28,940 bases of DNA from the NCBI GenBank assembly GCA_023091735.1, contig JALKBU010000657.1, forward strand, positions 1-28,940, in the 5' to 3' direction. The notes beneath the pieces are model-generated. The model was given only the letters and a program-made list of their open reading frames with translations. It was not told the DNA's origin and searched no databases. A program made the position numbers and the translations under genes. The stretch's first letter is position 1. Each line of letters starts with the position of its first letter. This DNA is from Trichomonas tenax. Its lineage: Eukaryota > Parabasalia > Trichomonadida > Trichomonadidae. Shown piece by piece: positions 16,886-26,724 of the stretch.

Positions 16886-17403
16886 TAGTTATATATATTT
16901 ATTGATAAATTTGTATTTTATATAAACATCAATCTTATATTATAATAAATCTAACTCATCTTTGTTTTCTCTTTCCAACATCAATGAGAAAACATTTAAG
17001 CATCAACAAATTCAATCAAAAACATTGCTTTTTTTATTTGTTTCCTTCTTCATCGAAATGAACTTTTGCTCTATATAGAATCACTATGAAATGAATTTGA
17101 AAGAATACAATGATGTTTAAGTCTTGGTTTACAAATATTTAGACTTTTTTTATTGCTTTGCATTGTTAAATATCCAATTTCATGCAAAGATTGCAAAATA
17201 TGAAGAAAATCGATTTTGAAACTATTTAACAATAGGACAACAGTGTGCTTATCTGAGCGCAAATGACTTTCATTTCTAAACAAGTAAAAATAGATGTAAC
17301 TTAATTTTGTCATGTAAATATTTTTTGACATCGTTACATTCGTCACTTTTACACCGAAATTAAAAGTGACAACTGATCGGCAATCAATAAGGTTAGTAAA
17401 ATT
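16886..17403. other. Intergenic region and PAP2 gene promoter
   Basis: AT-rich 3' sequence of the CHD gene up to about 17200, without a gene, followed by the PAP2 promoter. That promoter contains TGTCATGTAAA at 17308-17318, TTTTTTGACATC at 17321-17332 and a perfect inverted repeat at 17342-17370. Confidence 0.55.
17308..17370 (+). promoter_or_regulatory. Promoter elements before the PAP2 gene
   Basis: A near copy of the recurrent motif (TGTCATGTAAA, one mismatch) at 17308-17318 is followed by a TTTTTTGACATC at 17321-17332. After it comes a perfect inverted repeat, GTCACTTTTA at 17342-17351 and TAAAAGTGAC at 17361-17370, with a 9-bp spacer. The inverted repeat ends 33 bp before the ATG. This arrangement looks like a dimeric factor site, but no known factor can be named. 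Confidence 0.45.
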
Positions 17404-18165
17404 ATGCTCGACATTCATGATCAAGATCCGCTCTGGAAGAGGATCCTCATATTTATTGATATCCCCAACATGATATTATCCATCGTTACAATAGCTGTTT
17501 GGCTCTGTCTTTCATCTTTAGAACCGAACTTTTTATATATGCCACCACACGACTCAAACTCTATGTTCCCCATCAGCACATCGGGATTTCCATACACAGT
17601 ATTATGCATAATCGTCTTTGGCGCATTCAGCATTGTTTTAATCGGATGTTTCTTCCTTGCTCGATACTTTCCGAAGTATTTTCGCGAGTTTCAGCTCTTT
17701 CCCGTTGCGTGGGGACTTGTTTTCACAATCGCAATGTGCAATATTTTCGTGAACATTCCGAAAGCTTATGTTGGAAGGCCTAGGCCCGATATTTACGCGA
17801 GATGTGGCGGTGAGAACAATATGGCAAATTGCTCACTTAAAACTCTCAAAGAAGAATTTAAATCTTGGCCATCAGGTCATTCATCGACATCAATGTCTGG
17901 ATCGATCTTTATGGCCGCATTTTTCATCAAATTCATGTATTCTAGCCCGATTTCTATCGTCATTGCCACATTATTTACATTATTCGGTATTTATATAGGA
18001 GCAACACGTATTAGAGACTTCAGACACCATCCAGATGATGTAATTGCTGGTTTATTCTTAGGATTCGTTAGTGCATATTTAGTTTGGGAAAATATTTCTC
18101 CAAAATTTTTTCTCGAACCAAGACCCAAAGAAAATGAATACACCCAGTCCCCGCTCGCAGACTGA
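17404..18165 (+). CDS. PAP2-type lipid phosphate phosphatase
   Basis: A 253-residue multi-pass membrane enzyme of the PAP2/LPP superfamily, which removes phosphate from phosphatidic acid or related lipid phosphates. All three signature motifs are present: K120-x6-R127-P128 in KAYVGRPRP, PSGH at 156-159, and T201-R202-x5-H208-H209-x2-D212 in TRIRDFRHHPDD. The first residue of the third motif is threonine instead of the usual serine. About six membrane segments are visible (roughly 15-38, 63-86, 98-117, 163-180, 182-200 and 212-230). The active site would face the lumen or the outside. The length fits the family. The gene is convergent with the minus-strand gene at 18278, leaving 112 bp between stops. 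Confidence 0.93.
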   Translation: MLDIHDQDPLWKRILIFIDIPNMILSIVTIAVWLCLSSLEPNFLYMPPHDSNSMFPISTSGFPYTVLCIIVFGAFSIVLIGCFFLARYFPKYFREFQLFPVAWGLVFTIAMCNIFVNIPKAYVGRPRPDIYARCGGENNMANCSLKTLKEEFKSWPSGHSSTSMSGSIFMAAFFIKFMYSSPISIVIATLFTLFGIYIGATRIRDFRHHPDDVIAGLFLGFVSAYLVWENISPKFFLEPRPKENEYTQSPLAD

Positions 18166-18277
18166 TCAAGAGAATCAGCAAATTTAGCTTCTTTTTGTTT
18201 TTATATTTTAAAATTATGATAATTAATCAAACATACAAAACAATATTTATATATTAATATATAACAACAAATAACAA

Positions 18278-20254
18278 TTATATAATAAGCATCGGTGTCG
18301 TTGACAATTGGAGGAACTTTGCTAATAATTCTTTATCTTTTGTCAACATCGAAAGAAGACTTGGAATGAAGTGTCCCCAGTTCTGTTGGAACTCTTCAGG
18401 AACAACCCATGCAATAGGTCCATTAAAGAGTGTAGAATGCAGATAGATACTTGTTTTCAAGATCCATGTTATATCGAACATCGAGATAATGAAAACGGTG
18501 TAAAGATTCTTCCTTTCTGAGATCTCACTGTTTTTGATGTAGTTAGTGAGTTGCTGAATAGCATCAAGCACGAAGTTGAGAATAACAACGCGCTGCAAGA
18601 ATGAAGACTTTGGATCAACAGATGTAACTAAGAATGAAATTTTTGAGATCAAGTTGTGCGCTGATAATTGTGGAATATAAATATTAGAGGATCTTTCATG
18701 TTCTATGATATTCTTGAAACGAGTCTCCATCTTAGATACATCAGTGTTAATATTCGAAAAAGCCATATTTTCGGCAGTTGAGAAATACTGAATAACTCTC
18801 CAAAATCTTGGTTCTCCAGCTGTTGTTCCTTCAAGAGCTTCTTGGAGTGTCTTTGGAATACTTGGATCGACGAAAGCAATGCCGCGTAAAAAGAACTTGA
18901 GATAATGCGCACCGCGCATCTTCCACGCGTAAACGGAGTCTCTTATCTGCATCATTTCAAGAATTCGTTCGAAGTTTGAACCTTGATACTCGAGTCTTTC
19001 TGTTTCTATCTCTATAGCAGTAGAAATCAACTCTGTGTTGTCATGCAAATTCGAAAACTTCCCAAGAATTTTGCTATCATTCAAAAGGAAATCGACTGGA
19101 TCAGGAATTTCGTTTCTAATTAAGTTCCATACCTTAGTCAGCTCATTTGCGGCCTTCTTTGGTACGAAATAATCGAAAAACAAAGGCGGATAAAGCTGAT
19201 CGAGATTATAATCTATGAAGAATCTTGAAACAAAAGCAAAGTGAGGATCTACTGGTATTTTCGAATTAACATCACTAACACAGTGCATATGTGCTGGAAA
19301 CATTAATGGTAAGGTCATTAATTCGTGAACATCAAAAATAGTGAGAACTGATCTTAAAGCAGCACCTGTACCATCTTTGACGTAAAACGGAGGCGTATCA
19401 TTAAGTGAATGTGAAATATTTGCTAATTGAATTTTGATCAAAATGTTGGATTCTGCTTTCAGTTGAATAATTTCTATAAGTGTTTCTATGCTGAAGTTAT
19501 CCAATCTAAGCACTGAGAGAGGAGAAGAGTAATATTGCAAATGAATTTGTGGGCAAATTAAAACGTAAATTAGAACCTTCCATAAAAGCTGCTGATTTCC
19601 TTCTGTATAAAAGTATCTGATGAATCTTAGGTGAGATTCTGGTAAAAGCTTTAATAATTTTATCGAATGAAGTAAAATTTTATCAGCGATGAACTCTATT
19701 TCAGGGAAATTTGGGTAGAATCGCCAAATCGTTTCACGAAAGAGCTGGTCTGAAAAACAAAAAACGTGATCTAACGAGAAGAAGATCTTAACAAGCTTTA
19801 TGATTTCCGGAAGTGGAACGTATTCGCAAGCTTTTATGTAAAAATCCGCCGCTTTTTCACAAAGATATTGATTAGAAAAATATCCGAAAATAATTGGGAA
19901 ACCAACAATTGCAATGTATAAAAAATTTGCTTGACTTGATATGAGCCTCATCTTTTTGACAATTTCTTCGCGCTGATCCCATAAAAATTCTAATAAATAT
20001 GAAAAAGTTTGAACTTGTAAAGGCGAAAATGCCTCAAATGGATCTCGTGGCGTTTCGAATGTCGATAGTTGTTTCTGTATATGCTCTATATATGAATTTT
20101 TAGGGTATTTTCGTTGAGATGCGATAATCATAATCATATTTCTTTGCTGTATGACGTCACTATTAGTGATTTCGTCTATTTGCTGGCCCACTATGTTGTA
20201 CGTTTTCAGGAATCCAACAGGAACGATCTTCCGCAGCTTGGAAAGTTTTTCCAT
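18278..20254 (-). CDS. Large helical protein of unknown function
   Basis: A 658-residue protein that I do not recognise. It is predominantly alpha-helical, rich in leucine, isoleucine and phenylalanine, with no clear repeats, signal peptide, transmembrane segment or catalytic motif. The C-terminal third contains blocks such as WAVPEEFQQNWGHFIPSLL-like helices, which suggests a scaffold or GTPase-regulator fold, but no RasGAP, RhoGAP, VPS9 or HEAT signature is certain. The start ATG is well placed: TCACTTCT, an initiator-like sequence in the gene direction, lies at 20260-20267, and TGTCACTTTT lies at 20281-20290. The upstream region is shared with the divergent gamma-tubulin complex gene. A trichomonad-specific family is the most likely identity. 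Confidence 0.85.
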   Translation of the reverse strand: MEKLSKLRKIVPVGFLKTYNIVGQQIDEITNSDVIQQRNMIMIIASQRKYPKNSYIEHIQKQLSTFETPRDPFEAFSPLQVQTFSYLLEFLWDQREEIVKKMRLISSQANFLYIAIVGFPIIFGYFSNQYLCEKAADFYIKACEYVPLPEIIKLVKIFFSLDHVFCFSDQLFRETIWRFYPNFPEIEFIADKILLHSIKLLKLLPESHLRFIRYFYTEGNQQLLWKVLIYVLICPQIHLQYYSSPLSVLRLDNFSIETLIEIIQLKAESNILIKIQLANISHSLNDTPPFYVKDGTGAALRSVLTIFDVHELMTLPLMFPAHMHCVSDVNSKIPVDPHFAFVSRFFIDYNLDQLYPPLFFDYFVPKKAANELTKVWNLIRNEIPDPVDFLLNDSKILGKFSNLHDNTELISTAIEIETERLEYQGSNFERILEMMQIRDSVYAWKMRGAHYLKFFLRGIAFVDPSIPKTLQEALEGTTAGEPRFWRVIQYFSTAENMAFSNINTDVSKMETRFKNIIEHERSSNIYIPQLSAHNLISKISFLVTSVDPKSSFLQRVVILNFVLDAIQQLTNYIKNSEISERKNLYTVFIISMFDITWILKTSIYLHSTLFNGPIAWVVPEEFQQNWGHFIPSLLSMLTKDKELLAKFLQLSTTPMLII

Positions 20255-21111
20255 ACTGTAGAAGTGATTTTGTCAGTTCGAAAAGTGACAAATTTCGAAA
20301 TCTCACATCAAAAATTTTGAAAGATTTGCCTGTTTTAGGATATTTCAAAGCTAAATTCAGAACATCTCATATTATTCCATATTTTGACATTTTGACGAAT
20401 AAAGGAAAATATAACGTTTTTTTGACATCTTATTCACTTAACTTAAAAACTAAGAATTGGAACTTCCACATTTTTTTATTGAGTGAGCATTCGATATTAT
20501 ATGATATCCTCATAGTTGCAAATCGAATTAACAAATTCATCACTGAAGTTTCTAATCACATCTATATTGCTCATTCTTTATGAAAACATGTCTGGAAAAT
20601 CATACCACTGATCATATTAATGTTATTCTCCAATTCCATGACATTGATATTGACATTTATAAGCTTTGAATGATAAAAGAAGCTTAATTTTTTGTGCTTG
20701 CAAAGATATTTTCATTATTTACATGAATATGCGATATATATTGAGCTTTTCTATTGATTAGTTCTTGAAAAAATATATAGCTTCTAGTTGCCTATTCTAG
20801 CATATAGGAATTGATTCTCATTTCAGTTATAATGATAATCATCTCAATGTTTTAAATATTTTAATTTTTCTTGACATGTTTCTTATATCAAATACTTGAA
20901 TGATACATTTATGTGCGTACAATATCCAGCTTTGAGTTATCGAATATGAAAATTATGAATTCAAAATTTGATTGTATAAATAATGACTTGATACTAAGTC
21001 AATCAACTATATTCATATTATATTTATTAAATTTGTGAATGGCAAAGCTTAATTCCATTTTAATTCGTGTGAATGCATTTTTTAAAAAAGTGCACGTTTA
21101 TAATTAAATCA
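20255..21111. other. Divergent intergenic region between the orphan and GCP genes
   Basis: Sequence shared by two divergent genes. It holds AAAAGTGACA at 20281-20290 (27 bp from the minus-strand start) and TTTTGACATTTTGACG near 20385. TTTTTTTGACATC lies near 20420 and CTTGACATGTTTC near 20872. No coding frame in it is convincing. Confidence 0.5.
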
Positions 21112-23019
21112 ATGGATCTTGATATTCCTTCATTTCTCATTAACGACGAACTTCCTTTCATGAATCAGCCTCTTGATTTCATGGATCAAGTGGATCTGCG
21201 CGAAATTCCTGCGAAAGACGAAGAATCGGTGATGATCAAAGATATATTTTCGTGTCTGATTGGAGGATACGGAACCTACATAAAGAAAACGAAACAAAAC
21301 ACTTATTTAGTTCAAGCAATTATTCGAGATTCAACGCAAAGTTACATTAATCAACTAATTCCGGTTTGCAACAATTTTATGCTATGTCAGAAGTATTCTG
21401 AGAGCCACTACAGCTTTAAACACGGTAAAATAGTTCACACGGTTTGCAACGCAATCAGAAAATACTTATATCAATTTATTGGTCAAATATCACAAATTGA
21501 AGCGATGAAAATGAAATCTCTTCCGATGATATGCATCAATGTATCAAAATCTGCAGAATTTCTGAACGTTCTCAGCGAAATTGTTACAAAAATCACAAAC
21601 CTCAAAGGACCAAAGATTTGCACAATAATTCATCAAGCATTATCAGCAAACAGGGGTCTGCCGCATATAAGGGACCCACTCACTGTGTTGTTCAATCATT
21701 CTGTTCAGCCGATATTGGAATACATCGAAAAATGGATTTACGAAGGTAAAATCGAAGATCAATACAACGAATTCTTCATTCAGACGAATGACATCAGTCC
21801 CGATGTTCCAGACCCCCATAGGACATACTGGAATGATCATTTTACGTGCTTTGAAGAAAATGCACCAATGTTCATTCCAAGTACAATAATCAATCTCATT
21901 ATCGCAACAGGAAAAGTTCAATCCATTATCGCTGAATGCAACAAACAGCAGCTAACGAAATCGAATCAGATTACAATATCCTCTATTCAGTATGAAGGTG
22001 AACTACTTTCTATATATAAATCAGCATCGAAAATTCTCATTTCAGAGTTATTCACAAATTACCGTTTACTTGATATATTTAACACTATTTGGAACGTAAT
22101 ATTATTCAGAAGAGCAGACTTGTTTAACATATTCTATAGAGTTGCCGGCAACAAGATGAGAAGAGATAAGAGCGAGATTTCAACAGTTGATTTGCAAGAT
22201 TTGATGAGCATTGTTTATAAACCTTTCGAATTCATATCCGTGAAGCTCGAGAAGCAGCAATTATTGTCAGTATACACAACAATTCAGTCTGTTACTGTTA
22301 AAGGCGCCACAAAGCAAAAGAACATTCGCATTACATCAGGAAAGACGCAATGGGAGTTTTTCACACTCTCACCAAAAGTCTCGTGGCCGGTTACTATCAT
22401 AATATCCAAAGAGTTCCAAGACAAATACGCTTTGATGTTCAGGTTCATCTTGCTGTGGAAGAGGATTGAACGCAAATACACGAACTTGTGGAATTATGCA
22501 AATACATTCATGAGAAAGCATGCAAAAACAACATCTTATATAGTGTTAAAAGTTTCTGCAATAAGATTTTCCATCCACACATTTATTTCATCGTTAATCA
22601 ACTTCTTGAGTACATCAGTTATTCATCCATCTTTTTCAAAGTTCCAAAATGCAATCAAATCATCGATGTCCATTGAAGAAATCATCGATCATCACAATTT
22701 GCTGCAGCAGGCAATATTGAAGGGTTTATTTTTCTTGAATGAAGATGTCTTCAAGTGCGCTATTTACATTGCTGCCGTCTGCGAAAAGTTTGCCAAAGAA
22801 TTTCGCGTTTTCTTCAAGTCAATCGATAACTCAATGACAACTGAGGAACAGAAGAAGATGCTCTCTGAGACTGTGATTATGCAGTTCACAAGATTCAGAA
22901 CTTCCGTCAACACATTAATCAATAATCTCACTGCATTAAGTAAGAACGAAGCTTCTTCTGTATTCACAGATTTCATTCTCACACTTACAGGAAATAGGTT
23001 TTACACTGTTTCTGAATAA
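21112..23019 (+). CDS. Gamma-tubulin complex component (Spc97/Spc98, GCP2-like)
   Basis: A 635-residue protein counted from the ATG at 21112; an in-frame ATG at 21073 would add 13 residues. It belongs to the Spc97/Spc98 family that binds gamma-tubulin and nucleates microtubules at the basal bodies or spindle poles. Recognisable landmarks (numbered from 21073) are IKDIFSCLIGGYGTYIKK at 55-72, RDPLTVLFNHSVQPILEYIEKWI at 200-222 and the nearly invariant GKIEDQYNEFFI at 225-236. There is also a GK-containing stretch (ATGKVQSII) near 278 and, in the C-terminal half, IWNVILFRRADLF and KYALMFRFILLWKRIER. The protein is shorter than human GCP2 (about 900 residues), mainly because its N-terminal extension is short. 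GCP2 or GCP3 identity is not certain; GCP2 is favoured. The ATG at 21112 is preferred because TCA precedes it directly and the extra residues look non-conserved. Confidence 0.88.
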   Translation: MDLDIPSFLINDELPFMNQPLDFMDQVDLREIPAKDEESVMIKDIFSCLIGGYGTYIKKTKQNTYLVQAIIRDSTQSYINQLIPVCNNFMLCQKYSESHYSFKHGKIVHTVCNAIRKYLYQFIGQISQIEAMKMKSLPMICINVSKSAEFLNVLSEIVTKITNLKGPKICTIIHQALSANRGLPHIRDPLTVLFNHSVQPILEYIEKWIYEGKIEDQYNEFFIQTNDISPDVPDPHRTYWNDHFTCFEENAPMFIPSTIINLIIATGKVQSIIAECNKQQLTKSNQITISSIQYEGELLSIYKSASKILISELFTNYRLLDIFNTIWNVILFRRADLFNIFYRVAGNKMRRDKSEISTVDLQDLMSIVYKPFEFISVKLEKQQLLSVYTTIQSVTVKGATKQKNIRITSGKTQWEFFTLSPKVSWPVTIIISKEFQDKYALMFRFILLWKRIERKYTNLWNYANTFMRKHAKTTSYIVLKVSAIRFSIHTFISSLINFLSTSVIHPSFSKFQNAIKSSMSIEEIIDHHNLLQQAILKGLFFLNEDVFKCAIYIAAVCEKFAKEFRVFFKSIDNSMTTEEQKKMLSETVIMQFTRFRTSVNTLINNLTALSKNEASSVFTDFILTLTGNRFYTVSE

Positions 23020-23374
23020 ATCCTTGTTTTTATTTTTATAAATGAAATTTATAATAAATCATATGCAAACTTTCATATATATATATGCGAACAATGATAT
23101 GATAATAGATAATATGATATAGACAACACCAAAGAGAATACATAATATATAATCATCAGTTTTGCATTGTTTAATGAGAGATAAAAATGTGAGAAATGTA
23201 AAAAAAAATCATTAAAACTTGGAGTTTATTGAATATTTAGATGCGAATGCTCACGGTGTTTGAAGGATCTGTCATAGGTGAATCTAGAGCGATAAACGCA
23301 TATTCTTAAAATCATTTGTCAATGAAACATTTTTCTCTCAAATCTATTTCTAGAAAATTGGGACTCACGATTTT

Positions 23375-23385
23375 TGACATGTAAA
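23375..23385 (+). promoter_or_regulatory. TGACATGTAAA motif before the DENN gene
   Basis: An exact copy, 108 bp upstream of the ATG at 23494. It overlaps an imperfect reverse repeat (ATGTCAAAAGTCAAA), so TGACA half-sites face each other. This is one of the best motif-to-gene pairs in the window. Confidence 0.5.
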
Positions 23386-23480
23386 ATGTCAAAAGTCAAA
23401 ACTATTCGAAATTGTCGAATCATTTTGAATGAAATTACTATGAACTAATGTATGGGAAATCAAAATAACAAATAAAAATC

Positions 23481-23490
23481 TCATTTTTCA
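23481..23490 (+). promoter_or_regulatory. Trichomonad-type initiator (Inr)
   Basis: TCATTTTTCA ends three bases before the ATG at 23494. It matches the trichomonad initiator consensus, TCA followed by pyrimidine and T/A, where transcription starts at the A. The 5' leader would then be about 11 nt, typical of these organisms. Confidence 0.6.
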
Positions 23491-23493
23491 AAG

Positions 23494-24702
23494 ATGACTG
23501 CTATTGTCGAAGCGGTGTGTTTGCAAAAATACTCGCAAAGAGACGGAGCAGTGGTAGTAAAGGTACTTCCGGACAAGTTCGAGTTTTGCAAACAGAAAAA
23601 GCCGTATCTTTCGTGTACTTTTCCTGAATCAAATCAAAATAATACTGTTTATTGCTTTTGTTTCGGCTGCTATCTCGTTTTTTGCTGGACATTCACGATA
23701 TCCAATGAAATTTTCTCTATTTCAATCATCACAAAAAGCTTATTACCTGCAATTTTTTACGAATTTTTGAACGGGGCTTCAAAATCTCTCAGAAATCAAT
23801 CGGCTGAAGATAGATTTGAAGCTATAAACAAAAAGATTTCACAATGGAGAGTTGAACCAAATTCAAATTATATCAAAATTGAATTTTTTAATGGACCACG
23901 CGATATTTCACTTGATTCGTATTTGACACCATACGACCCAACGCTGTATACCAACAACGAAGTCATTCTTGAAGATCTTTGGAATTCGTTAGTCACAGGA
24001 AAAGGAATATTGATTGTTGGTAATACTCCGGAACAAGCTTCGCAGGCGGCTTTTGCTGTTCTTTCGCTTATTTCTCCATATAGATATACAGATGAAGTTT
24101 TATTCTACACAGGACTTGGAGATCCTCGATTTCTTGAAATTATTAATAGCTCCACTAAGTGGAAACTTGTTGCAACAACAAATGCGCTCGCTGCTGACAG
24201 ATGTAAACAATTCAAAACAATTTTCAAACTTCCTCCAAAGCCAACAGCACCATCACCGGAGCTACGGCAGCTTCTGCAAAAGAAGATTGGGAAATTGTTT
24301 ATGAGAACAGAATATCAGTTCAATAAAAGACTCGAAATTGATCCATATTCAGATTTGCTCGAATATCCATTGAAAGATTCTCAAATTAACGATATTATTA
24401 ACCACATGAAGTTCTCTTTAGCTGATTTCAACTTACTCATGAATATGTCATTTTATCAAGATTGGAAGAAATCAATTGTATTTAGAACACAATTCAGAGA
24501 AGCATTCCTATCATTCAGTCCAAAGCAGGTTGTTTCAAATAAGAAAGATACAGAATTAAAGAGAATGGAAAAAATCTTAAATGTTTTAGCAGTAAGATAT
24601 AAAAACGATGATCACATGTGTGCAGTCATCTCGGAGCACCTGAAACTTGTTCAATCAAGAATTGCCAAAAAGCTTTCTCAAGAGAATTTAAATTCAATTT
24701 GA
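23494..24702 (+). CDS. DENN-domain protein, DENND6-like
   Basis: A 402-residue protein of the DENN family, which acts as Rab GTPase exchange factors in membrane traffic. The N-terminal segment (about 1-80: EAVCLQKYSQRDGAVV, then a hydrophobic strand YCFCFGCYLVFCW) fits the upstream longin part. The core cDENN part is residues about 150-245: LWNSLVTGKGILIVGNTPEQ, then AVLSLISPYRYTDEVLFYTG and DPRFLEI. This resembles DENND6/FAM116 and AVL9-type proteins. The C-terminal 150 residues are helical and charged, with no further domain. The length is shorter than human DENND6 (about 600), suggesting a reduced C-terminal part. It is probably cytosolic, recruited to vesicles. The Rab substrate cannot be told from sequence. 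The ATG is supported by the initiator. Confidence 0.75.
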   Translation: MTAIVEAVCLQKYSQRDGAVVVKVLPDKFEFCKQKKPYLSCTFPESNQNNTVYCFCFGCYLVFCWTFTISNEIFSISIITKSLLPAIFYEFLNGASKSLRNQSAEDRFEAINKKISQWRVEPNSNYIKIEFFNGPRDISLDSYLTPYDPTLYTNNEVILEDLWNSLVTGKGILIVGNTPEQASQAAFAVLSLISPYRYTDEVLFYTGLGDPRFLEIINSSTKWKLVATTNALAADRCKQFKTIFKLPPKPTAPSPELRQLLQKKIGKLFMRTEYQFNKRLEIDPYSDLLEYPLKDSQINDIINHMKFSLADFNLLMNMSFYQDWKKSIVFRTQFREAFLSFSPKQVVSNKKDTELKRMEKILNVLAVRYKNDDHMCAVISEHLKLVQSRIAKKLSQENLNSI

Positions 24703-24840
24703 GTAATATTATATAATATATTAATTTTGATATAAACTTTCCATGTTTGAATATCTCATTGACAAAATACATCATTTTTCTTTCTACATTGAAAAACATC
24801 ATAGAAAAAAAAATTATTTACTTGAAGATGAAGATTTCTC

Positions 24841-26254
24841 TCAGCTCATCTTTTTCTTGCAGAAGCATGTTAAAAATACTTTAGCAATAACAATACCTGC
24901 AAAACAAAACATGCACACGAGGATGATTATTACTCTTAGATCATTAGCTTTCTTTTCCTCTTTCACTCTCCCATGATAGTTTTTTGATGATCGCAATTTT
25001 GCATCATCATTTAAGTTTTTAACTCCACTCGTTGAGATTTCGTATGCATGCATTTCTGAACCATCTTCAATAATCATGGGCTCAATGATTTCGCTGTTTT
25101 CTGTAGTCACAAAGTCATAGTAATATTCATTATCTTTGATGTGATACAGTACTGGTTTTGAATTGTAATGGTAATGTCCTTCATAATAATATTCATATAT
25201 ATCAAATACATCGAATTCACTATCAACAGAACGATTCAGTTCAACAGTTCCATTCCAAATGGCTGCATAAACGCAATACTTCATGTTGGATTGCGGATTA
25301 ACTGCATATGTATGATCGCCCATGATTATTATTTTGTCACATTTCAAGTTTGTGTGGTTTCGGTATGCTGTATAATAGCATTTGTTTTCATCGTTTTTAG
25401 ACTTAAATGTGACTGTTCCTTCTGTTTTATATGATACTGCAACAATGTTTGATTTGAAAAGTTCTCTTTCCTGTGTTCCAGATCTTGCGATGACATCACA
25501 TTCTGGTTTATTGTGAAAAACAATGAATGTATTACTTGGAACATTCAGAGTGAGTTCTTCTTGATTTTTAATATTGTAATAACGATTTCCATACTCGATT
25601 GATCCATCTTCAAAATCAAGGAGAGTCACATTTGCATAATCATAATCATAGTTTTTCATATAATAAATTGTTTGGTTCTTTGCTGAAGGATTTAACGGAG
25701 CATATATAGTTCCATTATAGTAATTGAACCGAAATAGTGATGTAAAATGTTTTGAAGAAACAGATTCCCAACTCATTCCATATGAACCTTGTGTTGAGTT
25801 TACAAATTTGAAATGATCCGTATCTGTAAACAGATCAATTGAATGGCTGCTTTCAGTGATATGTCCACGGAGCTTAAGGATTTCATCATTGATAAAATAG
25901 TAGCAATGAGTCATTCCTTCTATTCGATATTCAGGTTGATATTGAAATTCATGAGGATAGGCAATGATATTAAAGGAATCACATTTATCGTGATCAAAAT
26001 TTACCACAGTTAAATTCACTTCTGTTGCTGTTTCAGAGGTAAGATTCAGTGTTTTTATGTTCTTGTAGAGCAGTTTCAAAGGCTTTCCATTCTCCTTGAA
26101 ATCATCCTGATTGATAATAAAAATACAATAATTGGCATCATAATGTCCGAAATTCGAATTGGATGTCAATGCGTCCTGATTCTACTGAGAAATTGAAGAA
26201 CCCAGTGTCGTTGACTATCGTACAGATGCTATTGCCAAACAGAAGAGGCAGCAT
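24841..26254 (-). pseudogene. Frameshifted type I membrane glycoprotein gene
   Basis: A long frame ending at the TGA at 24841-24843 encodes an extracellular-type protein with about nine N-x-S/T sites, many tyrosines and a single C-terminal membrane segment (VIIILVCMFCFAGIVIAK) followed by a short basic KKKMS tail. It has no ATG at its 5' end (stop at 26182-26184); the first in-frame ATG is about 85 codons inside. A second frame starting at ATG 26252-26254 (MLPLLFGNS) encodes a continuous matching ectodomain start and stops at 26138-26140. The two frames fit if one extra base or an equivalent shift lies between 26138 and 26184. No clear signal peptide is visible at the ATG, so the 5' end may also be damaged. 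Either a pseudogene or a sequencing error is possible. No family is recognised. Confidence 0.6.
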
Positions 26255-26472
26255 TTTATAAGTTTGGCACTTTTGATGATTCAATGTTGTTTTATGATAA
26301 ATTATTGCTTGCTATATAACATATTTCACTTTTTCTTTTTTCTCCAAACGAATTCACTTTTCAGATATCAACGGTTACCTATAAAATATCACATTGAAAT
26401 ATATATAGGAACTGTCCATAAAGAATTTCCTTTCTTTTGTTTTTTATTCTTATTCCATAAAAATGATCATGA

Positions 26473-26528
26473 GAGTGCTGGACAAATCCAACTAACGTGT
26501 TTTGTAAAGTGTCAGATTTGTCAGAAAT
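26473..26528 (+). repeat. Left terminal inverted repeat of the transposon
   Basis: It pairs with 27329-27384. The inner 51 bp (26478-26528) are perfectly complementary. It lies next to a 10-bp flanking direct repeat at 26463-26472. Confidence 0.85.
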
Positions 26529-26724
26529 CATCTCCCGATTCGATAAATGCATATTTAAATTTGCATTTCGGATAAATACAAAAGAAAATTTTCTTAGTGT
26601 ATGGAATACCATCTTTTACACCATGTTCTGTCTTTTGAAGATTGTATTTTGAATTCGCCTCTAATTCGAGTTTAATACCCTGTCGCAAAATCTCGATATA
26701 GTCGATTCGAGAGCCAGTTTGCAT
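26521..26724 (-). CDS. Small ORF in the transposon, possible FLYWCH-type zinc-finger remnant
   Basis: A 67-codon ATG-initiated frame whose stop lies inside the left TIR. It contains KIFFCIYPKCKFKYAF, a C-x4-C pair in an aromatic and basic context that resembles the first half of a FLYWCH/WRKY-GCM1 zinc finger, a domain common in Mutator-like transposases. The second half (the His pair) is missing. Direction and truncation suggest a deletion-derived remnant. The call is speculative; the ORF could be random. Confidence 0.3.
   Translation of the reverse strand: MQTGSRIDYIEILRQGIKLELEANSKYNLQKTEHGVKDGIPYTKKIFFCIYPKCKFKYAFIESGDDF

Larger units (their letters stand above)
23020..23493. other. Intergenic region and DENN gene promoter
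   Basis: The first 300 bp are AT-rich with short TA tracts (near 23080) and hold no gene. The last 150 bp hold TGACATGTAAA at 23375-23385, followed at once by ATGTCAAAAGTCAAA, and the initiator-like TCATTTTTCA at 23481-23490. Confidence 0.55.

Noticed and set aside
19270..19295. CTAACACAG-like sequence resembling a trichomonad intron 3' end
   Set aside because: It is on the plus strand, but the gene there is on the minus strand and its frame is unbroken. No matching GTATGT donor is placed sensibly.
26264..26575. 103-codon plus-strand frame across the left transposon end
   Set aside because: It starts with TTG, spans the element boundary and the TIR, and has no domain.
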